Shown in pieces: positions 8,636-18,396 of a DNA stretch of 36,648 nt. Position numbers and translations under genes: made by a program. This stretch comes from Parabacteroides sp. ZJ-118. GTDB taxonomy: Bacteria; Bacteroidota; Bacteroidia; Bacteroidales; Tannerellaceae. Every line of letters begins with the position of its first letter. The first letter of the stretch is position 1. The notes under the pieces were generated by a model that saw nothing but the letters and a program-made list of their open reading frames with translations, had not been told where the DNA came from and ran no database searches. The stretch is taken from positions 1 to 36,648 of the forward strand of contig NZ_JAAKDT010000036.1 of the NCBI RefSeq assembly GCF_011038785.1, written 5' to 3'.

Positions 8636-10570
8636 ATGAGTTATCTTAAATTTGACAAAACAGTAATGATAAACCTGGAAGAGTCGCTGACTCGTGAGGT
8701 GCTTCGAACCAACCGTTTGGGAGCCTATCACTGCACTACTGTTGTTGATTGTAATACCAGGAAATACCACGGACTACTCGTTATGCCTGTGCCTGCGATT
8801 GATGATGACAACCATGTGTTACTGTCTTCTTTTGATGAAACGGTAATTCAACATGGTGCCGAATTTAATCTTGGATTGCATAAATATGCAGGCAATAATT
8901 TTAGTCCCAAGGGACATAAGTACATCCGCGAGTATGGCTCTGAGACAGTACCTCGTACGCTTTATCGTGTAGGAGGTGTGATCTTTTCGAAAGAAAAAGT
9001 GTTTTCCATGTACGAGAATCGTATCATGATCAAGTACACGTTGGAAGATGCTCATTCCGCTACGACCTTACGTTTCCGTCCTTTCCTCGCTTTCCGTAGC
9101 GTGAGGAACTTAACGCAAGCCAATGGCAACGTGAACCAATCTTATGAGGAAGTCACAAACGGAATCAAGACCTGTATGTATCCCGGTTATCCGGAGCTGT
9201 ATATGCAATTTAACAAGAAAGTTAAGTTTGTGTATGAGCCGTATTGGTACAATGGCATCGAGTATCCGAAAGAACAAGAGAGGGGATACCCTTATCAGGA
9301 GGATTTATATGTCCCCGGCTATTTCGAGATCCCCATCAAGAAAGGTGAGACTATTATTTTCAGCGCTGGCGATAGTGCCGTGGCGACTACTCGTCTGAAA
9401 TCTTTGTTTGAGCATGAGGTCGTAGCTCGTACGCCTCGTACCAGCTTCTTCAATTGTTTGAAAAATTCAGCGCAACAATTTTATTTCCGTCCGAAGGAAG
9501 ACGACGCTTATTTATTGGCGGGCTATCCATGGTTTAAAGTACGTGCGAGAGATTTGTTCGTAGCTCTTCCGGGAAGTACGTTATCTATCGATGATCCGGT
9601 TCGTTTCGAGAAGATCATGCATACGGCGATACCGGCGATCCGGGCGTATATGGAGAATGGGCGTTTCGACGCGGTGATTCGTGAGATCGAGCATCCGGAT
9701 GTCTTTTTATGGGCGATCTGGGCGATCCAACAGTATGCTAAACATGAGAGCATTGAGAAAGCGCGTGAGCTATACAGCGATGTCGTGAAAGAAATTATCG
9801 ACTATATACGGGATCAGAAACATCCTGATATGAAATTGATGGAGAACGGTTTACTTTTCGCTAATGGAAAGGATAAGGCGATTACTTGGATGAACTCTAC
9901 TGTAAACGGGAAACCTGTCGTGTCTCGTTCCGGTTATATAGTGGAAATTAACGCACTTTGGTATAACGCGCTTTGTTTTTATACGGAATTGATGGGTGGA
10001 GTACCTGTCGAAGGTGTTGATCCGATTATCAAGTCGATGGATAAATCGTTCCCGGAAACGTTCGTGAATGGGTATAATTATTTGTTCGATTCTGTAAACG
10101 GCTCTACGGTGGATTGGAGCGTACGGCCTAATATGATTTTCGCGGTGGCATTGCCTTATTCTCCATTGACGAGGATGCAGAAACGCGCCGTGGTGGATAT
10201 CGTGACGAAAGAGCTGCTTACCCCGAAAGGCTTGCGTTCCTTGAGTCCGAAAAGCGAAGGATATCGCCCCTATTATGTAGGGCCGCAATATGAACGAGAT
10301 TTGGCTTATCACCAAGGTACTGCTTGGCCGTGGTTGTTAGGCGCCTATTTGGAAGCTTATTTGCGTGTATTCGGAAAGAGTGGCGTTGCTTTTGCCGAAC
10401 GTATGTTGATAAGCTTGGAGGAGGAGATGTCATTGCACTGTATCGGGACAATCCCGGAATTGTTTGATGGTAACCCGCCGTTTACCGGACGTGGAGCTGT
10501 CTCTTTTGCGATGAACGTTGCGGCTATCCTCCGTGTCGTGGATTTGTTGAAGAAGTATAACGCCGAATAA
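8636..10570 (+). CDS. Glycogen debranching enzyme (archaeal-type, GH133)
   Basis: An amylo-alpha-1,6-glucosidase-like enzyme of 644 aa. The N-terminal domain (about 1-230, with TNRLGAYHCTTVVDCNTRKYHGLL) matches the bacterial/archaeal GDE N-domain. The C-terminal (alpha/alpha)6-barrel (about 270-640) contains the WMNSTVNGKPVVSRSGYIVEINALWYNAL and YHQGTAWPWLLGAYLEA blocks. It would hydrolyse alpha-1,6 branch points of glycogen in the cytosol. First gene of a three-gene operon with GT4 and GH57 genes, 14 nt before the next. Confidence 0.95.
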   Translation: MSYLKFDKTVMINLEESLTREVLRTNRLGAYHCTTVVDCNTRKYHGLLVMPVPAIDDDNHVLLSSFDETVIQHGAEFNLGLHKYAGNNFSPKGHKYIREYGSETVPRTLYRVGGVIFSKEKVFSMYENRIMIKYTLEDAHSATTLRFRPFLAFRSVRNLTQANGNVNQSYEEVTNGIKTCMYPGYPELYMQFNKKVKFVYEPYWYNGIEYPKEQERGYPYQEDLYVPGYFEIPIKKGETIIFSAGDSAVATTRLKSLFEHEVVARTPRTSFFNCLKNSAQQFYFRPKEDDAYLLAGYPWFKVRARDLFVALPGSTLSIDDPVRFEKIMHTAIPAIRAYMENGRFDAVIREIEHPDVFLWAIWAIQQYAKHESIEKARELYSDVVKEIIDYIRDQKHPDMKLMENGLLFANGKDKAITWMNSTVNGKPVVSRSGYIVEINALWYNALCFYTELMGGVPVEGVDPIIKSMDKSFPETFVNGYNYLFDSVNGSTVDWSVRPNMIFAVALPYSPLTRMQKRAVVDIVTKELLTPKGLRSLSPKSEGYRPYYVGPQYERDLAYHQGTAWPWLLGAYLEAYLRVFGKSGVAFAERMLISLEEEMSLHCIGTIPELFDGNPPFTGRGAVSFAMNVAAILRVVDLLKKYNAE

Positions 10571-10584
10571 AACTAGGTACCATT

Positions 10585-11853
10585 ATGAAAGCATTAATGT
10601 TTGGATGGGAATTTCCTCCTCATATCTTGGGCGGTTTAGGAACGGCCAGTTTCGGTTTGACACGAGGCATGGCGATGCAGCCCGATATGGATATTACTTT
10701 TTGTATACCGAAGCCCTGGGGCGATGAAGACCAGAGCTTTCTGAAGATAGTGGGTGTCAACCAAGTCCCGATTGTTTGGAGGGATGTTGACCATGAGTAT
10801 GTACAGCAACGGGTTTCCAAAGCGGGGATGAATGCTGATCAGTATTATAAGTATCGGGATCATATTTATGCGGATTTTAGTTACCGCCATGTGAATGATT
10901 TAGGTTGCCTTGAATTCTCCGGACGTTATCCGGATAACTTGCTGGAAGAGATTAATAACTATTCGATCGTGGCAGGTGTGATCGCTCGTACGGAAGAGTA
11001 TGATATCATCCATGCGCACGACTGGTTGACTTATCCGGCGGGTATTCACGCTAAAAATGTGAGTGGTAAACCTTTGGTAATCCATGTTCATGCTACGGAT
11101 TACGATCGTAGCCGCGGAAATGTGAATCCGGATGTTTATGCGATCGAGAAGAATGGTATGGACAATGCGGATCATATTATAACGGTGAGTAATTTGACTC
11201 GCCAGACGGTGATCGAGAAATATCATCAAAATCCAGCTAAGGTAACGACCGTACATAACGCCGTAGAGCCTTTGAGCCCTGAGATTTTGGCGATCTCGGA
11301 TAAAAAGGGTGTAAAGGATAAGGTTATTACATTCTTAGGTCGTATCACGATGCAGAAAGGGCCGGAATATTTCGTTGAGGCTGCCGCGAAGGTTTTGGCT
11401 AAGGCTCCTTACGCACGTTTCGTGATGGCTGGTAGTGGTGATATGATGGATCAAATGATTCGTTTGGCTGCGGCACGTAATATCTCAGATCGTTTCCACT
11501 TTACCGGATTTATGAAGGGCAAGCAGGTATACGAGGTATTGAAAGCCAGTGACGTATATGTGATGCCTTCGGTTTCCGAGCCTTTTGGTATCTCTCCGTT
11601 GGAAGCGATGCAATGTGGTGTACCCTCTATCATTTCCAAACAATCGGGTTGCGCCGAGATCCTGGATTATGCGATTAAGGTGGATTATTGGGACATAGAG
11701 GCGTTGGCGGATGCCATGTATTCTATTATCACTTATCCTGCCATGCATGAGTTCTTGAAAGTGGAAGGCAAGAAAGAGGTAGATAATATCAAGTGGGAAT
11801 ATGCCGGGCAAAAGGTTCGTCGTATTTACGACAATGTGATAGGTAACAAATAA
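10585..11853 (+). CDS. GT4-family glycosyltransferase, probable glycogen/glucan synthase
   Basis: A 422-aa GT-B retaining glycosyltransferase. The N-terminal half starts MKALMFGWEFPPHILGGLG, like the starch-synthase catalytic domain, and has HAHDW. The C-terminal GT1 domain has FLGRITMQKGPEYF and the E-x7-E motif E332-PFGISPL-E340. Position between a debranching enzyme and a GH57 amylase implies it extends alpha-glucans. The donor (ADP- or UDP-glucose) cannot be told from sequence. It is the full-length synthase candidate, in contrast to the half-size protein at 14655. Confidence 0.9.
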   Translation: MKALMFGWEFPPHILGGLGTASFGLTRGMAMQPDMDITFCIPKPWGDEDQSFLKIVGVNQVPIVWRDVDHEYVQQRVSKAGMNADQYYKYRDHIYADFSYRHVNDLGCLEFSGRYPDNLLEEINNYSIVAGVIARTEEYDIIHAHDWLTYPAGIHAKNVSGKPLVIHVHATDYDRSRGNVNPDVYAIEKNGMDNADHIITVSNLTRQTVIEKYHQNPAKVTTVHNAVEPLSPEILAISDKKGVKDKVITFLGRITMQKGPEYFVEAAAKVLAKAPYARFVMAGSGDMMDQMIRLAAARNISDRFHFTGFMKGKQVYEVLKASDVYVMPSVSEPFGISPLEAMQCGVPSIISKQSGCAEILDYAIKVDYWDIEALADAMYSIITYPAMHEFLKVEGKKEVDNIKWEYAGQKVRRIYDNVIGNK

Positions 11854-11888
11854 ATTAACGACAAGACAAAAATAAAACAAACAATATT

Positions 11889-13181
11889 ATGAAAACGATC
11901 TGCTTTTATTTTCAAATACATCAGCCGTTCCGTTTAAAAAGATATCGCTTCTTCGATATCGGTAACGACCATTACTATTACGATGATTTCCAGAATGAGG
12001 AGATTATCCATCGTATAGCAGAACAGTGTTATTTGCCGGCTAACCGGACTATTTTGGAGATGATCAAGACCAGTGGCGGTAAGTTTAAGGTAGCGTTCTC
12101 TATTTCCGGCGTAGCGTTGGAACAGATGGAGATTTATACGCCGGAAGTGATCGATAGCTTTAAGGAATTGGCGGCTACAGGGAATGTGGAATTCTTGTCT
12201 GAGACGTATGCTCATTCTCTTTCTTCCTTGGGAGATCCGGAGGAGTTCAAGCATCAAATAAAGAAACAAGAAGATAAGATCAAGACCTTATTCGGGGTTA
12301 AACCGAAAGTGTTCCGTAATACGGAGTTGATCTACTCGGATGATATTTCCGCTATGGTTTCTGAGATGGGCTATAAGGGAATGTTGACGGAGGGCGCTAA
12401 GCATATCTTAGGTTGGAAGAGCCCGAACTATATGTATTCTTCTTGCGTAGCTCCGAAGTTGAGCTTGTTATTGAAGAATGACCGTTTCAGCGAGGATTTA
12501 TCGAATCGTTTTAGTGATTATAGTTGGAATGAGTATCCTTTGACGGCCGATAAGTATGTGTCATGGATCGCCGCTACTCCGGATTCAGAGCAAATCATTA
12601 GTTTGTTTATGAATTATGAGGTGCTGGGATCTTTGCATTCTGCTTCAACCGGTATTTTTGAGTTCTTCAAGGCTTTGCCTCGTTTTGCCGCGGATAAGGG
12701 AATAAGTTTCTCTACTCCATCGGAAATATTTACATTGATCAAGCCGGTAGACTCTATTTCCGTTCCTTATCCGATCTCTTGGGTAGATGAGGAGAGAGAT
12801 TGCAGCTCTTGGTTAGGAAATGTATTGCAGCAGGAGGCATTCCGTAAGATTAACGAGATCGGCGAACGTGTTCGCTTGTCTCAGACTCGTCGCATCCGTC
12901 AGGACTGGTACTATCTGCAGAGCAGTGACCATTTCTATTATATGAGTACAAAGCATATGGGACAGGGAGGCTTTAGCCCTTACGATAATCCGTATGACGC
13001 GTTTAATAACTATATGAATGTTCTTTCTGATTTTATTGTCCGTGTAAATGCGGAATTCCCGGAAAATATAGAGAATGAGGAATTGAATTCATTGCTTTCT
13101 ACGATTAAGAATCAGGGAGAAGAGATCGAGAGTCTACAGAAAGAATTGGATAAATTGAAAAAGAAGACAGCGAAGAAATAA
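11889..13181 (+). CDS. GH57 family alpha-amylase-like glycoside hydrolase
   Basis: A 430-aa GH57 enzyme. The family motif 1 FQIHQPFR (about 8-15) is at the N-terminus. E146 in FRNTELIYS is the likely nucleophile. There is no signal peptide, so it acts in the cytosol. The last 30-40 residues are a charged coiled coil (IKNQGEEIESLQKELDKLKK). It could be an alpha-amylase, 4-alpha-glucanotransferase or branching enzyme; the short length favours an amylase-like role. Last gene of the glycogen operon, followed by a strong terminator. Confidence 0.92.
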   Translation: MKTICFYFQIHQPFRLKRYRFFDIGNDHYYYDDFQNEEIIHRIAEQCYLPANRTILEMIKTSGGKFKVAFSISGVALEQMEIYTPEVIDSFKELAATGNVEFLSETYAHSLSSLGDPEEFKHQIKKQEDKIKTLFGVKPKVFRNTELIYSDDISAMVSEMGYKGMLTEGAKHILGWKSPNYMYSSCVAPKLSLLLKNDRFSEDLSNRFSDYSWNEYPLTADKYVSWIAATPDSEQIISLFMNYEVLGSLHSASTGIFEFFKALPRFAADKGISFSTPSEIFTLIKPVDSISVPYPISWVDEERDCSSWLGNVLQQEAFRKINEIGERVRLSQTRRIRQDWYYLQSSDHFYYMSTKHMGQGGFSPYDNPYDAFNNYMNVLSDFIVRVNAEFPENIENEELNSLLSTIKNQGEEIESLQKELDKLKKKTAKK

Positions 13182-13225
13182 GTCGCTTTCGCGCTGATTG
13201 ATCTGACTGGATTATTCTTGGAGAG

Positions 13226-13260
13226 TGACGGGTCCCTAAAAAAGGAACCCGTCATTTTTT
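13226..13260 (+). terminator. Intrinsic terminator, glycogen operon
   Basis: TGACGGGTCCCT pairs with AGGAACCCGTCA (11 of 12 bp) around an AAAAA loop, followed by TTTTTT. It sits 45 nt after the GH57 stop and just before the convergent DUF4270 gene, so the A-rich loop and flank may let it work in both directions. Confidence 0.85.
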
Positions 13261-13266
13261 ATACCC

Positions 13267-14643
13267 CTATCTGGCATATTTACATGACGTAATGCTAATC
13301 TTCATCACCTCTTCATCCTTTCGTATCTTTACTCCTGAAGGAGCTAGATAATTCGTGATGGCTGTTGTAACCACTGTACTTTGACCGTAACTGGTGCTTG
13401 TGGTCGTTGTCCGGTCAACAGGGATGAGAAGTAGACTCAAATCCTTGTCCGGATTATTCTCCATCTGATATTTTAATAAATTGGCAAGATTCGGGAATGA
13501 GTACGTGCGAGTAGTCGCGTCGTAAGCCTCCGATAGAAATGAGGTTACATTGTTGTCAACCTGACTACCCTCAAAGAAACTTTTTACAGAATCCTCTGGC
13601 AAGATCAATAAATAAGGGGAAGGAGCCAATGCATATCGCCAATCTTCTTGCGGCATCGCTCTCAGCTCTAGCGGTAAATTATTCACGATACGTTTTTTCA
13701 TGATCGGAGTGATTTCCTTGGTTGGAAGAACGATGCGTGTACAAACACCGGCCGGAGTCTTGAAAAATGCATAGCTGTCGTTCGGTTGAAGCAATTGACT
13801 CATATCCGTGTTTTTAAAGCGACTTAGCTGAATAACCTCCTTAGTGGTGGAGAAAGCTTCCCATGTGGTTATTAAAGAGTCTTTTCCAGCCGTGCTTTTA
13901 ACCGCATAATTATAATAGATCTTAAGGAGAGAGCTGGCCACGGACAATATATTACCACTACCGAAGGTGGTCGTTACATAAAGCCCCGGGAAAAACGCAT
14001 TAAAAGTTTCTTGATTTTTGAACGTACCCGGATTATTGATGGTCTCATCATAAAATTTCTGTCCGAATGCTGTAGGCATTTTAATGCTTACATGAGGTCT
14101 GTAACTACCAGAGTTTTTAAGGGAGTCGGAAATACCAGTGTTATAAGCCGTATAAGCTTGAGCTCCCATTGACGTTTGCATATCGCAATATTGCTTGGGG
14201 TCAATATTTGTATAAAAGTTTTTTTGTAACGGACTTGTGATTTTAAAGATCTCCGCACGCATAGGCGCCAAAGAATCTCCTACCCACACACCGTTTTTAT
14301 TGGAACCATTGTAATATATATTGAACTCTACCGAGTCAATTTTCCCCTCATAAGGTGTATGCGCGAATTGAAAATCATTCGGACAATAAAATTGGCACAT
14401 ATAATCCGATACAAGGTTGCCATACAGCGGATCGTAAAGTTCTCCCAACTGGGCGCTAGTAGACCTTGCGTAAATAGAATCTAATCGCACCGTGGAGGCT
14501 TGTATCCGGAACGTGTCCGTATATACCGCAATTGTATCGTCGCCTGGCTGAATACTTGTTCCTATCGAACTCAAATCATCATTACACCCGGCCAAAATGC
14601 TAGCGCCAAGGCCAAGTCCAAGTATTAAAAGCTTGATTTTCAT
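13267..14643 (-). CDS. DUF4270 lipoprotein
   Basis: A 458-aa lipoprotein. The signal peptide ends in a lipobox LAGC with C20 as the lipidated residue, followed by NDD. The rest matches the Bacteroidetes DUF4270 family (SIQPGDD, then TVRLDSIYARSTSAQLGELYDP), an exported family of unknown function rich in beta structure. It starts 11 nt after the glycogen-synthase-like gene, a pairing that suggests cotranscription. No enzymatic motif is seen. Its role is unknown. Confidence 0.88.
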   Translation of the reverse strand: MKIKLLILGLGLGASILAGCNDDLSSIGTSIQPGDDTIAVYTDTFRIQASTVRLDSIYARSTSAQLGELYDPLYGNLVSDYMCQFYCPNDFQFAHTPYEGKIDSVEFNIYYNGSNKNGVWVGDSLAPMRAEIFKITSPLQKNFYTNIDPKQYCDMQTSMGAQAYTAYNTGISDSLKNSGSYRPHVSIKMPTAFGQKFYDETINNPGTFKNQETFNAFFPGLYVTTTFGSGNILSVASSLLKIYYNYAVKSTAGKDSLITTWEAFSTTKEVIQLSRFKNTDMSQLLQPNDSYAFFKTPAGVCTRIVLPTKEITPIMKKRIVNNLPLELRAMPQEDWRYALAPSPYLLILPEDSVKSFFEGSQVDNNVTSFLSEAYDATTRTYSFPNLANLLKYQMENNPDKDLSLLLIPVDRTTTTSTSYGQSTVVTTAITNYLAPSGVKIRKDEEVMKISITSCKYAR

Positions 14644-14654
14644 TACTGCATTTA

Positions 14655-15479
14655 TTATTTCGTGTTAGAATCCAATACCACGTCGTAGAACTTATTGAAC
14701 TCGTCCATATACGTTTCCGGTGACTGATAGGGAAGGAAAGGAGTATCTTTCTTGGTCGAGATATAATCAAGGACTTCTTGATTGATCGTCTCGCTACCTT
14801 GGATTACACCATCAGCGAAATTAATCGCTAATTTGGTTAGGCTTACAAAACTCGTATCCGTCTTGATTAATTTCAAGTCAGCCTCTTTGGCTCCGTCCGC
14901 CTTCAGTTTTGCCGCGAAATCTTTATTCAGCGGGCTCTTGAAATCATCGTTGTAGATCGAATAAACGATTTTCGCGTTACGCAGGCACGGGTCATCGGCA
15001 TACATTCTTTTGATGTAAAGAGCCGTTAAAGCTGACATCCAGCCATGACAGTGGATTACGTCGGGAATCCAACGCAATTTTTTTACGGTTTCCAATACGC
15101 CGCGCACGTAGAAGATCGAACGGTCGTCATTATCCTCATACTCATTTCCATTCTCATCGCTGACCGTGGATTTCCGTTGGAAGAAATCCTCGTTGTCAAT
15201 AAAGTAAACCTGCATCCGGGCCGATTGAATGGACGCTACCTTAATGATCAGAGGATGGTCTGTGTCGTCAATAATGAGATTCATGCCAGACAGACGGATA
15301 ACCTCGTGCAACTGATTGCGGCGCTCGTTGATATTTCCGAATTTTGGCATGAATGTCCTGATTTCGCGACCACGCTCCTGAATTCCTTGCGGCAAATTTC
15401 TACATATTGTCGCGATCTCGGATTCGGGAAGGTAGGGAGTGATTTCTTGGGCTATAAACAAGATCTTTTTTGCATCCAT
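14655..15479 (-). CDS. Glycogen/starch synthase-like protein, N-terminal domain only
   Basis: A 274-aa protein aligning with the N-terminal Rossmann domain of GT5 glycogen synthases (KILFIAQEITPYLPESEIATICRNLP, HCHGWMSAL at 143-151). The C-terminal GT-B domain is absent. The canonical N-terminal KTGGL motif, which binds ADP-glucose, is replaced by PESEI. It therefore may not be a catalytic synthase. No frameshift or stop separates a missing half: the DUF4270 gene follows after 11 nt. A binding or regulatory role in glycogen metabolism is an inference. Confidence 0.85.
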   Translation of the reverse strand: MDAKKILFIAQEITPYLPESEIATICRNLPQGIQERGREIRTFMPKFGNINERRNQLHEVIRLSGMNLIIDDTDHPLIIKVASIQSARMQVYFIDNEDFFQRKSTVSDENGNEYEDNDDRSIFYVRGVLETVKKLRWIPDVIHCHGWMSALTALYIKRMYADDPCLRNAKIVYSIYNDDFKSPLNKDFAAKLKADGAKEADLKLIKTDTSFVSLTKLAINFADGVIQGSETINQEVLDYISTKKDTPFLPYQSPETYMDEFNKFYDVVLDSNTK

Positions 15480-15507
15480 TCTGTAAACTAGTTTTATAAA
15501 GACGCTA

Positions 15508-15515
15508 CAAATGTA
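15508..15515 (-). promoter_or_regulatory. -7 element for the glycogen-synthase-like gene
   Basis: TACATTTG on the minus strand matches TAnnTTTG and lies about 30 nt before the start codon. No clear -33 TTG was seen. Confidence 0.4.
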
Positions 15516-15772
15516 CGAAAAACTTGCGTAATAATGGCAGGATGAGGAGAAAATCTGATAAGTTGTTGGAACCTAAACCAAGAACATAGAAATGTTTGAA
15601 CCTTTTATGAACCCTTTATAAGCCAATTTGAGTTTTAATCCTTGAGACATCCAAGAGGGATTATCTTGACACCATCTTCACGCTTAGCCTATATCTGCTT
15701 TTTTTTACGAACTAATGTTTTATTTACGGTAATTATTTAGTTGCTTTGCACCGTCAATTAAGCATCTATCTG
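15516..15772. other. Divergent intergenic region upstream of panC
   Basis: No gene is supported here. TTGCTTTG at 15741-15748 resembles a -7 element with one mismatch and could start the panC transcript about 20 nt before the ATG. Nothing else stands out. Confidence 0.4.
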
Positions 15773-16612
15773 ATGAAAATAGTAAATAGTATTAAAGACC
15801 TGAAGGATTATCTCGCTGATGTAAAGCAAGATAATAAGAAAATTGGCTTTGTCCCTACCATGGGAGCACTGCATAACGGACATCTTAGCCTGGTACAGCG
15901 TTGCGTGAGAGACAATGATGTATGCGTAGTTAGTGTTTTTGTAAATCCAACTCAATTTAATGATAAACATGACTTGGAAACGTACCCCCGTACGTTGGAG
16001 GCGGATTGTGCGTTATTAGAATCTGCCGGTTGTGATTACGTGTTCGCTCCCTCGGTAGAAGAAATGTATCCGGAGCCTGATACTCGTACGTTTGACTTGG
16101 GAACGGTATCTGAGGTGATGGAAGGCGCTAAGCGTCCGGGGCATTTTAACGGCGTAGCGCAGGTGGTAAGCAAGTTGTTCTATATCGTGGAGCCGGATAA
16201 CGCTTATTTCGGGGAAAAGGATTTCCAGCAGATCGCCGTGATCCGGGCGATGGTGAGACAATTGAATATCCCTGTCACGATCAATGCTTGCCCGATCGTT
16301 CGTGAGAGCGATGGCTTGGCCTTGAGCAGCCGGAATACCCGTCTGACACCGGAACAACGTCAAAAAGCTCCGTTAATCGCTCGTACGTTAAAAGAAAGTA
16401 CTACCTTTGCGCCCGGAAAAAGCGTACAAGAAGTTATTGACTATGTTGTCAACACCATTAATAGCGATCCTGTCATGGAAGTTGAGTACTATGCGATCGT
16501 AGATGGCGATACATTGGAGTCTATCCAGGACTGGTCGGATACCGATTATCCGGTAGGTTGCGTCACGGTATATTGCGGGGAGGTACGTTTGATCGACAAT
16601 ATCAAATACTAA
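15773..16612 (+). CDS. panC: Pantothenate synthetase
   Basis: It joins pantoate and beta-alanine using ATP to make pantothenate (vitamin B5, coenzyme A precursor). I start it at the ATG of [10 protein letters not shown], 280 aa; a TTG 27 nt upstream is in frame but adds residues unlike the family. Motifs: [15 protein letters not shown] (26-40, HxGH nucleotidyl-binding), [17 protein letters not shown], and LALSSRN, equivalent to the KMSKS-type loop. It lies 13 nt before panD, which supplies its beta-alanine. Confidence 0.96.
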   Translation: MKIVNSIKDLKDYLADVKQDNKKIGFVPTMGALHNGHLSLVQRCVRDNDVCVVSVFVNPTQFNDKHDLETYPRTLEADCALLESAGCDYVFAPSVEEMYPEPDTRTFDLGTVSEVMEGAKRPGHFNGVAQVVSKLFYIVEPDNAYFGEKDFQQIAVIRAMVRQLNIPVTINACPIVRESDGLALSSRNTRLTPEQRQKAPLIARTLKESTTFAPGKSVQEVIDYVVNTINSDPVMEVEYYAIVDGDTLESIQDWSDTDYPVGCVTVYCGEVRLIDNIKY

Positions 16613-16625
16613 TTATAAGTCATAC

Positions 16626-16976
16626 ATGTTTATAGAGGTAGTAAAGTCAAAAATTCACCGGGTAACGGTAACGGAGGCTAACTTAAACTATATCGGTAGC
16701 ATCACTATCGACGAGGATTTGTTGGACGCCGCCAATTTGATCGCGAACGAGAAGGTCTCGGTCGTGAATAATAACAACGGAGAACGTTTTGAGACGTATA
16801 TTATCAAGGGCGAACGTGGCTCGGGAGTGGTCTGCTTGAATGGAGCGGCTGCCCGTAAGGCTCAACCCGGAGATGTTATTATCGTTATGTCGTATGCCAT
16901 GATGGATTTCGAGGAGGCGAAGACGTTCAAGCCTTCCGTGATATTTCCCGATACGGCGACAAACAAGTTGATATAG
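16626..16976 (+). CDS. panD: Aspartate 1-decarboxylase
   Basis: A pyruvoyl-dependent enzyme making beta-alanine from aspartate for PanC. At 116 aa it has the usual length. The self-cleavage site is Gly24-Ser25 in NYIGSITI, which yields the pyruvoyl group. The [19 protein letters not shown] core is conserved. The panC-panD pairing forms a pantothenate operon. A hairpin terminator follows. Confidence 0.97.
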   Translation: MFIEVVKSKIHRVTVTEANLNYIGSITIDEDLLDAANLIANEKVSVVNNNNGERFETYIIKGERGSGVVCLNGAAARKAQPGDVIIVMSYAMMDFEEAKTFKPSVIFPDTATNKLI

Positions 16977-17015
16977 CGACGCTGGACTTTGTAGAGATCT
17001 ATAATCATAAGAAAG

Positions 17016-17043
17016 GCTCGTCGGGACGCGGCGGGCTTTTTTT
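17016..17043 (+). terminator. Intrinsic terminator after panD
   Basis: GCTCGTCG pairs with CGGCGGGC (8 bp including two G-T pairs) around loop GGACG, followed by seven T. It ends the panCD transcript before the MATE gene. Confidence 0.8.
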
Positions 17044-17073
17044 ATCTTCATAAATTCAGGTAATAAGCGAGTT

Positions 17074-18396
17074 ATGTATATGAACAAGAAAATATGGAAT
17101 GTTAGCTACCCGATCTTTTTGAGCTTGTTGGCGCAAAACGTGATAAACGTGACCGATACGGCTTTCCTGGGTAGGGTCGGTGAGGTTGAGTTGGGGGCTT
17201 CCGCTATGGGAGGGCTTTATTATATCTGCGCTTTTACGATCGCCTTCGGTTTCAGTACGGGGTCTCAAATCGTAATCGGCCGTAGAAATGGAGAGAGACG
17301 TTATGACCGGATAGGGCCTGTCATGATACAAGGTGTCTTCTTCCTGTTGTTGTTGGCCGCTATATTGTTCCTGTTTTCTCGTTTTTTCGCGGGAGACGTG
17401 ATGCGTGTATTGATTTCTTCGGACGCTATCCTGAGCGCCACGGAGGAATTTTTGGATTGGCGTGTGTTCGGCTTCTTCTTCTCTTTCGCGAACGTGATGT
17501 TCCGGGCTCTTTTTATTGGCATTACCCGTACAAAGGTATTGACATTGAATGCGGCCTTGATGGCGATGACAAATGTCTTGCTGGATTATCTTTTGATTTT
17601 CGGACACGCCGGATTCCCCAAGATGGGCATTCAAGGAGCGGCTGTCGCTTCCGTCATGGCCGAGGCGGTATCGATTCTCTTTTTCGTGGTTTACACGAGA
17701 CTTACCGTAGACATACGTAAATACGCGCTTAACCGGATTCGTTCTTTCGATTTCGGTTTGTTGAAACAGGTGCTGGATATTTCCGTGTTTACGATGCTAC
17801 AATATTTCTTGTCTATCGCTACTTGGTTTATGTTTTTTATCGCTGTGGAGCATTTAGGACAACGAGAGTTGGCGGTGGCGAATATCGTGCGTAGCATTTA
17901 CGTCGTGATGTTGATCCCCGTTAATTCCTTGGCGACCACGACAAACACGTTCGTGAGTAATAGTATCGGGGCGGGAGCGACCGATCAAGTTATACCGACT
18001 ATCCGGAGGATCTGCAAGTTATCGTTGGGTATCATGGTCGTGTTTGCCGCTATTGTCAGCTCGATGCCGGGGTGGGTCTTGTCTGTTTATACGAATGACG
18101 CCTCATTGGTGGCGGCCTCGGTTCCATCCGTCTATGTGATTGTCGGTTCTTTATTGATCGGATCGGTAGCCAACGTGGCGTTCAACGGGGTGTCGGGTAC
18201 GGGAAATACACGCTCGGCGCTTTTTATGGAAGTGGCGGTATTGGTTCTGTATGTGCTTTTTGTATATGTCGCGGGGATGCGCTTGCGTCTGCCGGTAGCC
18301 GTATGCTTCTTGACGGAGGCTATTTACTACAGCGGATTGCTCGTAGCCAGCGTAATCTATTTAAAGAAAGCCTCTTGGCAAAATAAGAGAATATAA
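17074..18396 (+). CDS. MATE family efflux transporter
   Basis: A 440-aa integral membrane protein with about 12 hydrophobic segments in two repeats, as in MATE (MatE/DinF) cation-coupled drug exporters. The N-terminus has NVSYPIFLSLLAQNVINVTDTAFLGRVGEVELGASAMG, the classic family start. MYMNKK and MNKK are both possible starts; the second is as good. It stands alone behind the panD terminator. The substrate is unknown. Confidence 0.93.
   Translation: MYMNKKIWNVSYPIFLSLLAQNVINVTDTAFLGRVGEVELGASAMGGLYYICAFTIAFGFSTGSQIVIGRRNGERRYDRIGPVMIQGVFFLLLLAAILFLFSRFFAGDVMRVLISSDAILSATEEFLDWRVFGFFFSFANVMFRALFIGITRTKVLTLNAALMAMTNVLLDYLLIFGHAGFPKMGIQGAAVASVMAEAVSILFFVVYTRLTVDIRKYALNRIRSFDFGLLKQVLDISVFTMLQYFLSIATWFMFFIAVEHLGQRELAVANIVRSIYVVMLIPVNSLATTTNTFVSNSIGAGATDQVIPTIRRICKLSLGIMVVFAAIVSSMPGWVLSVYTNDASLVAASVPSVYVIVGSLLIGSVANVAFNGVSGTGNTRSALFMEVAVLVLYVLFVYVAGMRLRLPVAVCFLTEAIYYSGLLVASVIYLKKASWQNKRI

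Noticed and set aside
9851-10315. 154-codon minus-strand ORF inside the debranching enzyme gene
   Set aside because: No domain; overlaps conserved GH133 coding sequence.
15746-15772. TTG start nine codons upstream of panC
   Set aside because: The extra residues are unlike PanC N-termini and the stretch overlaps a likely promoter element; ATG at 15773 fits the family.
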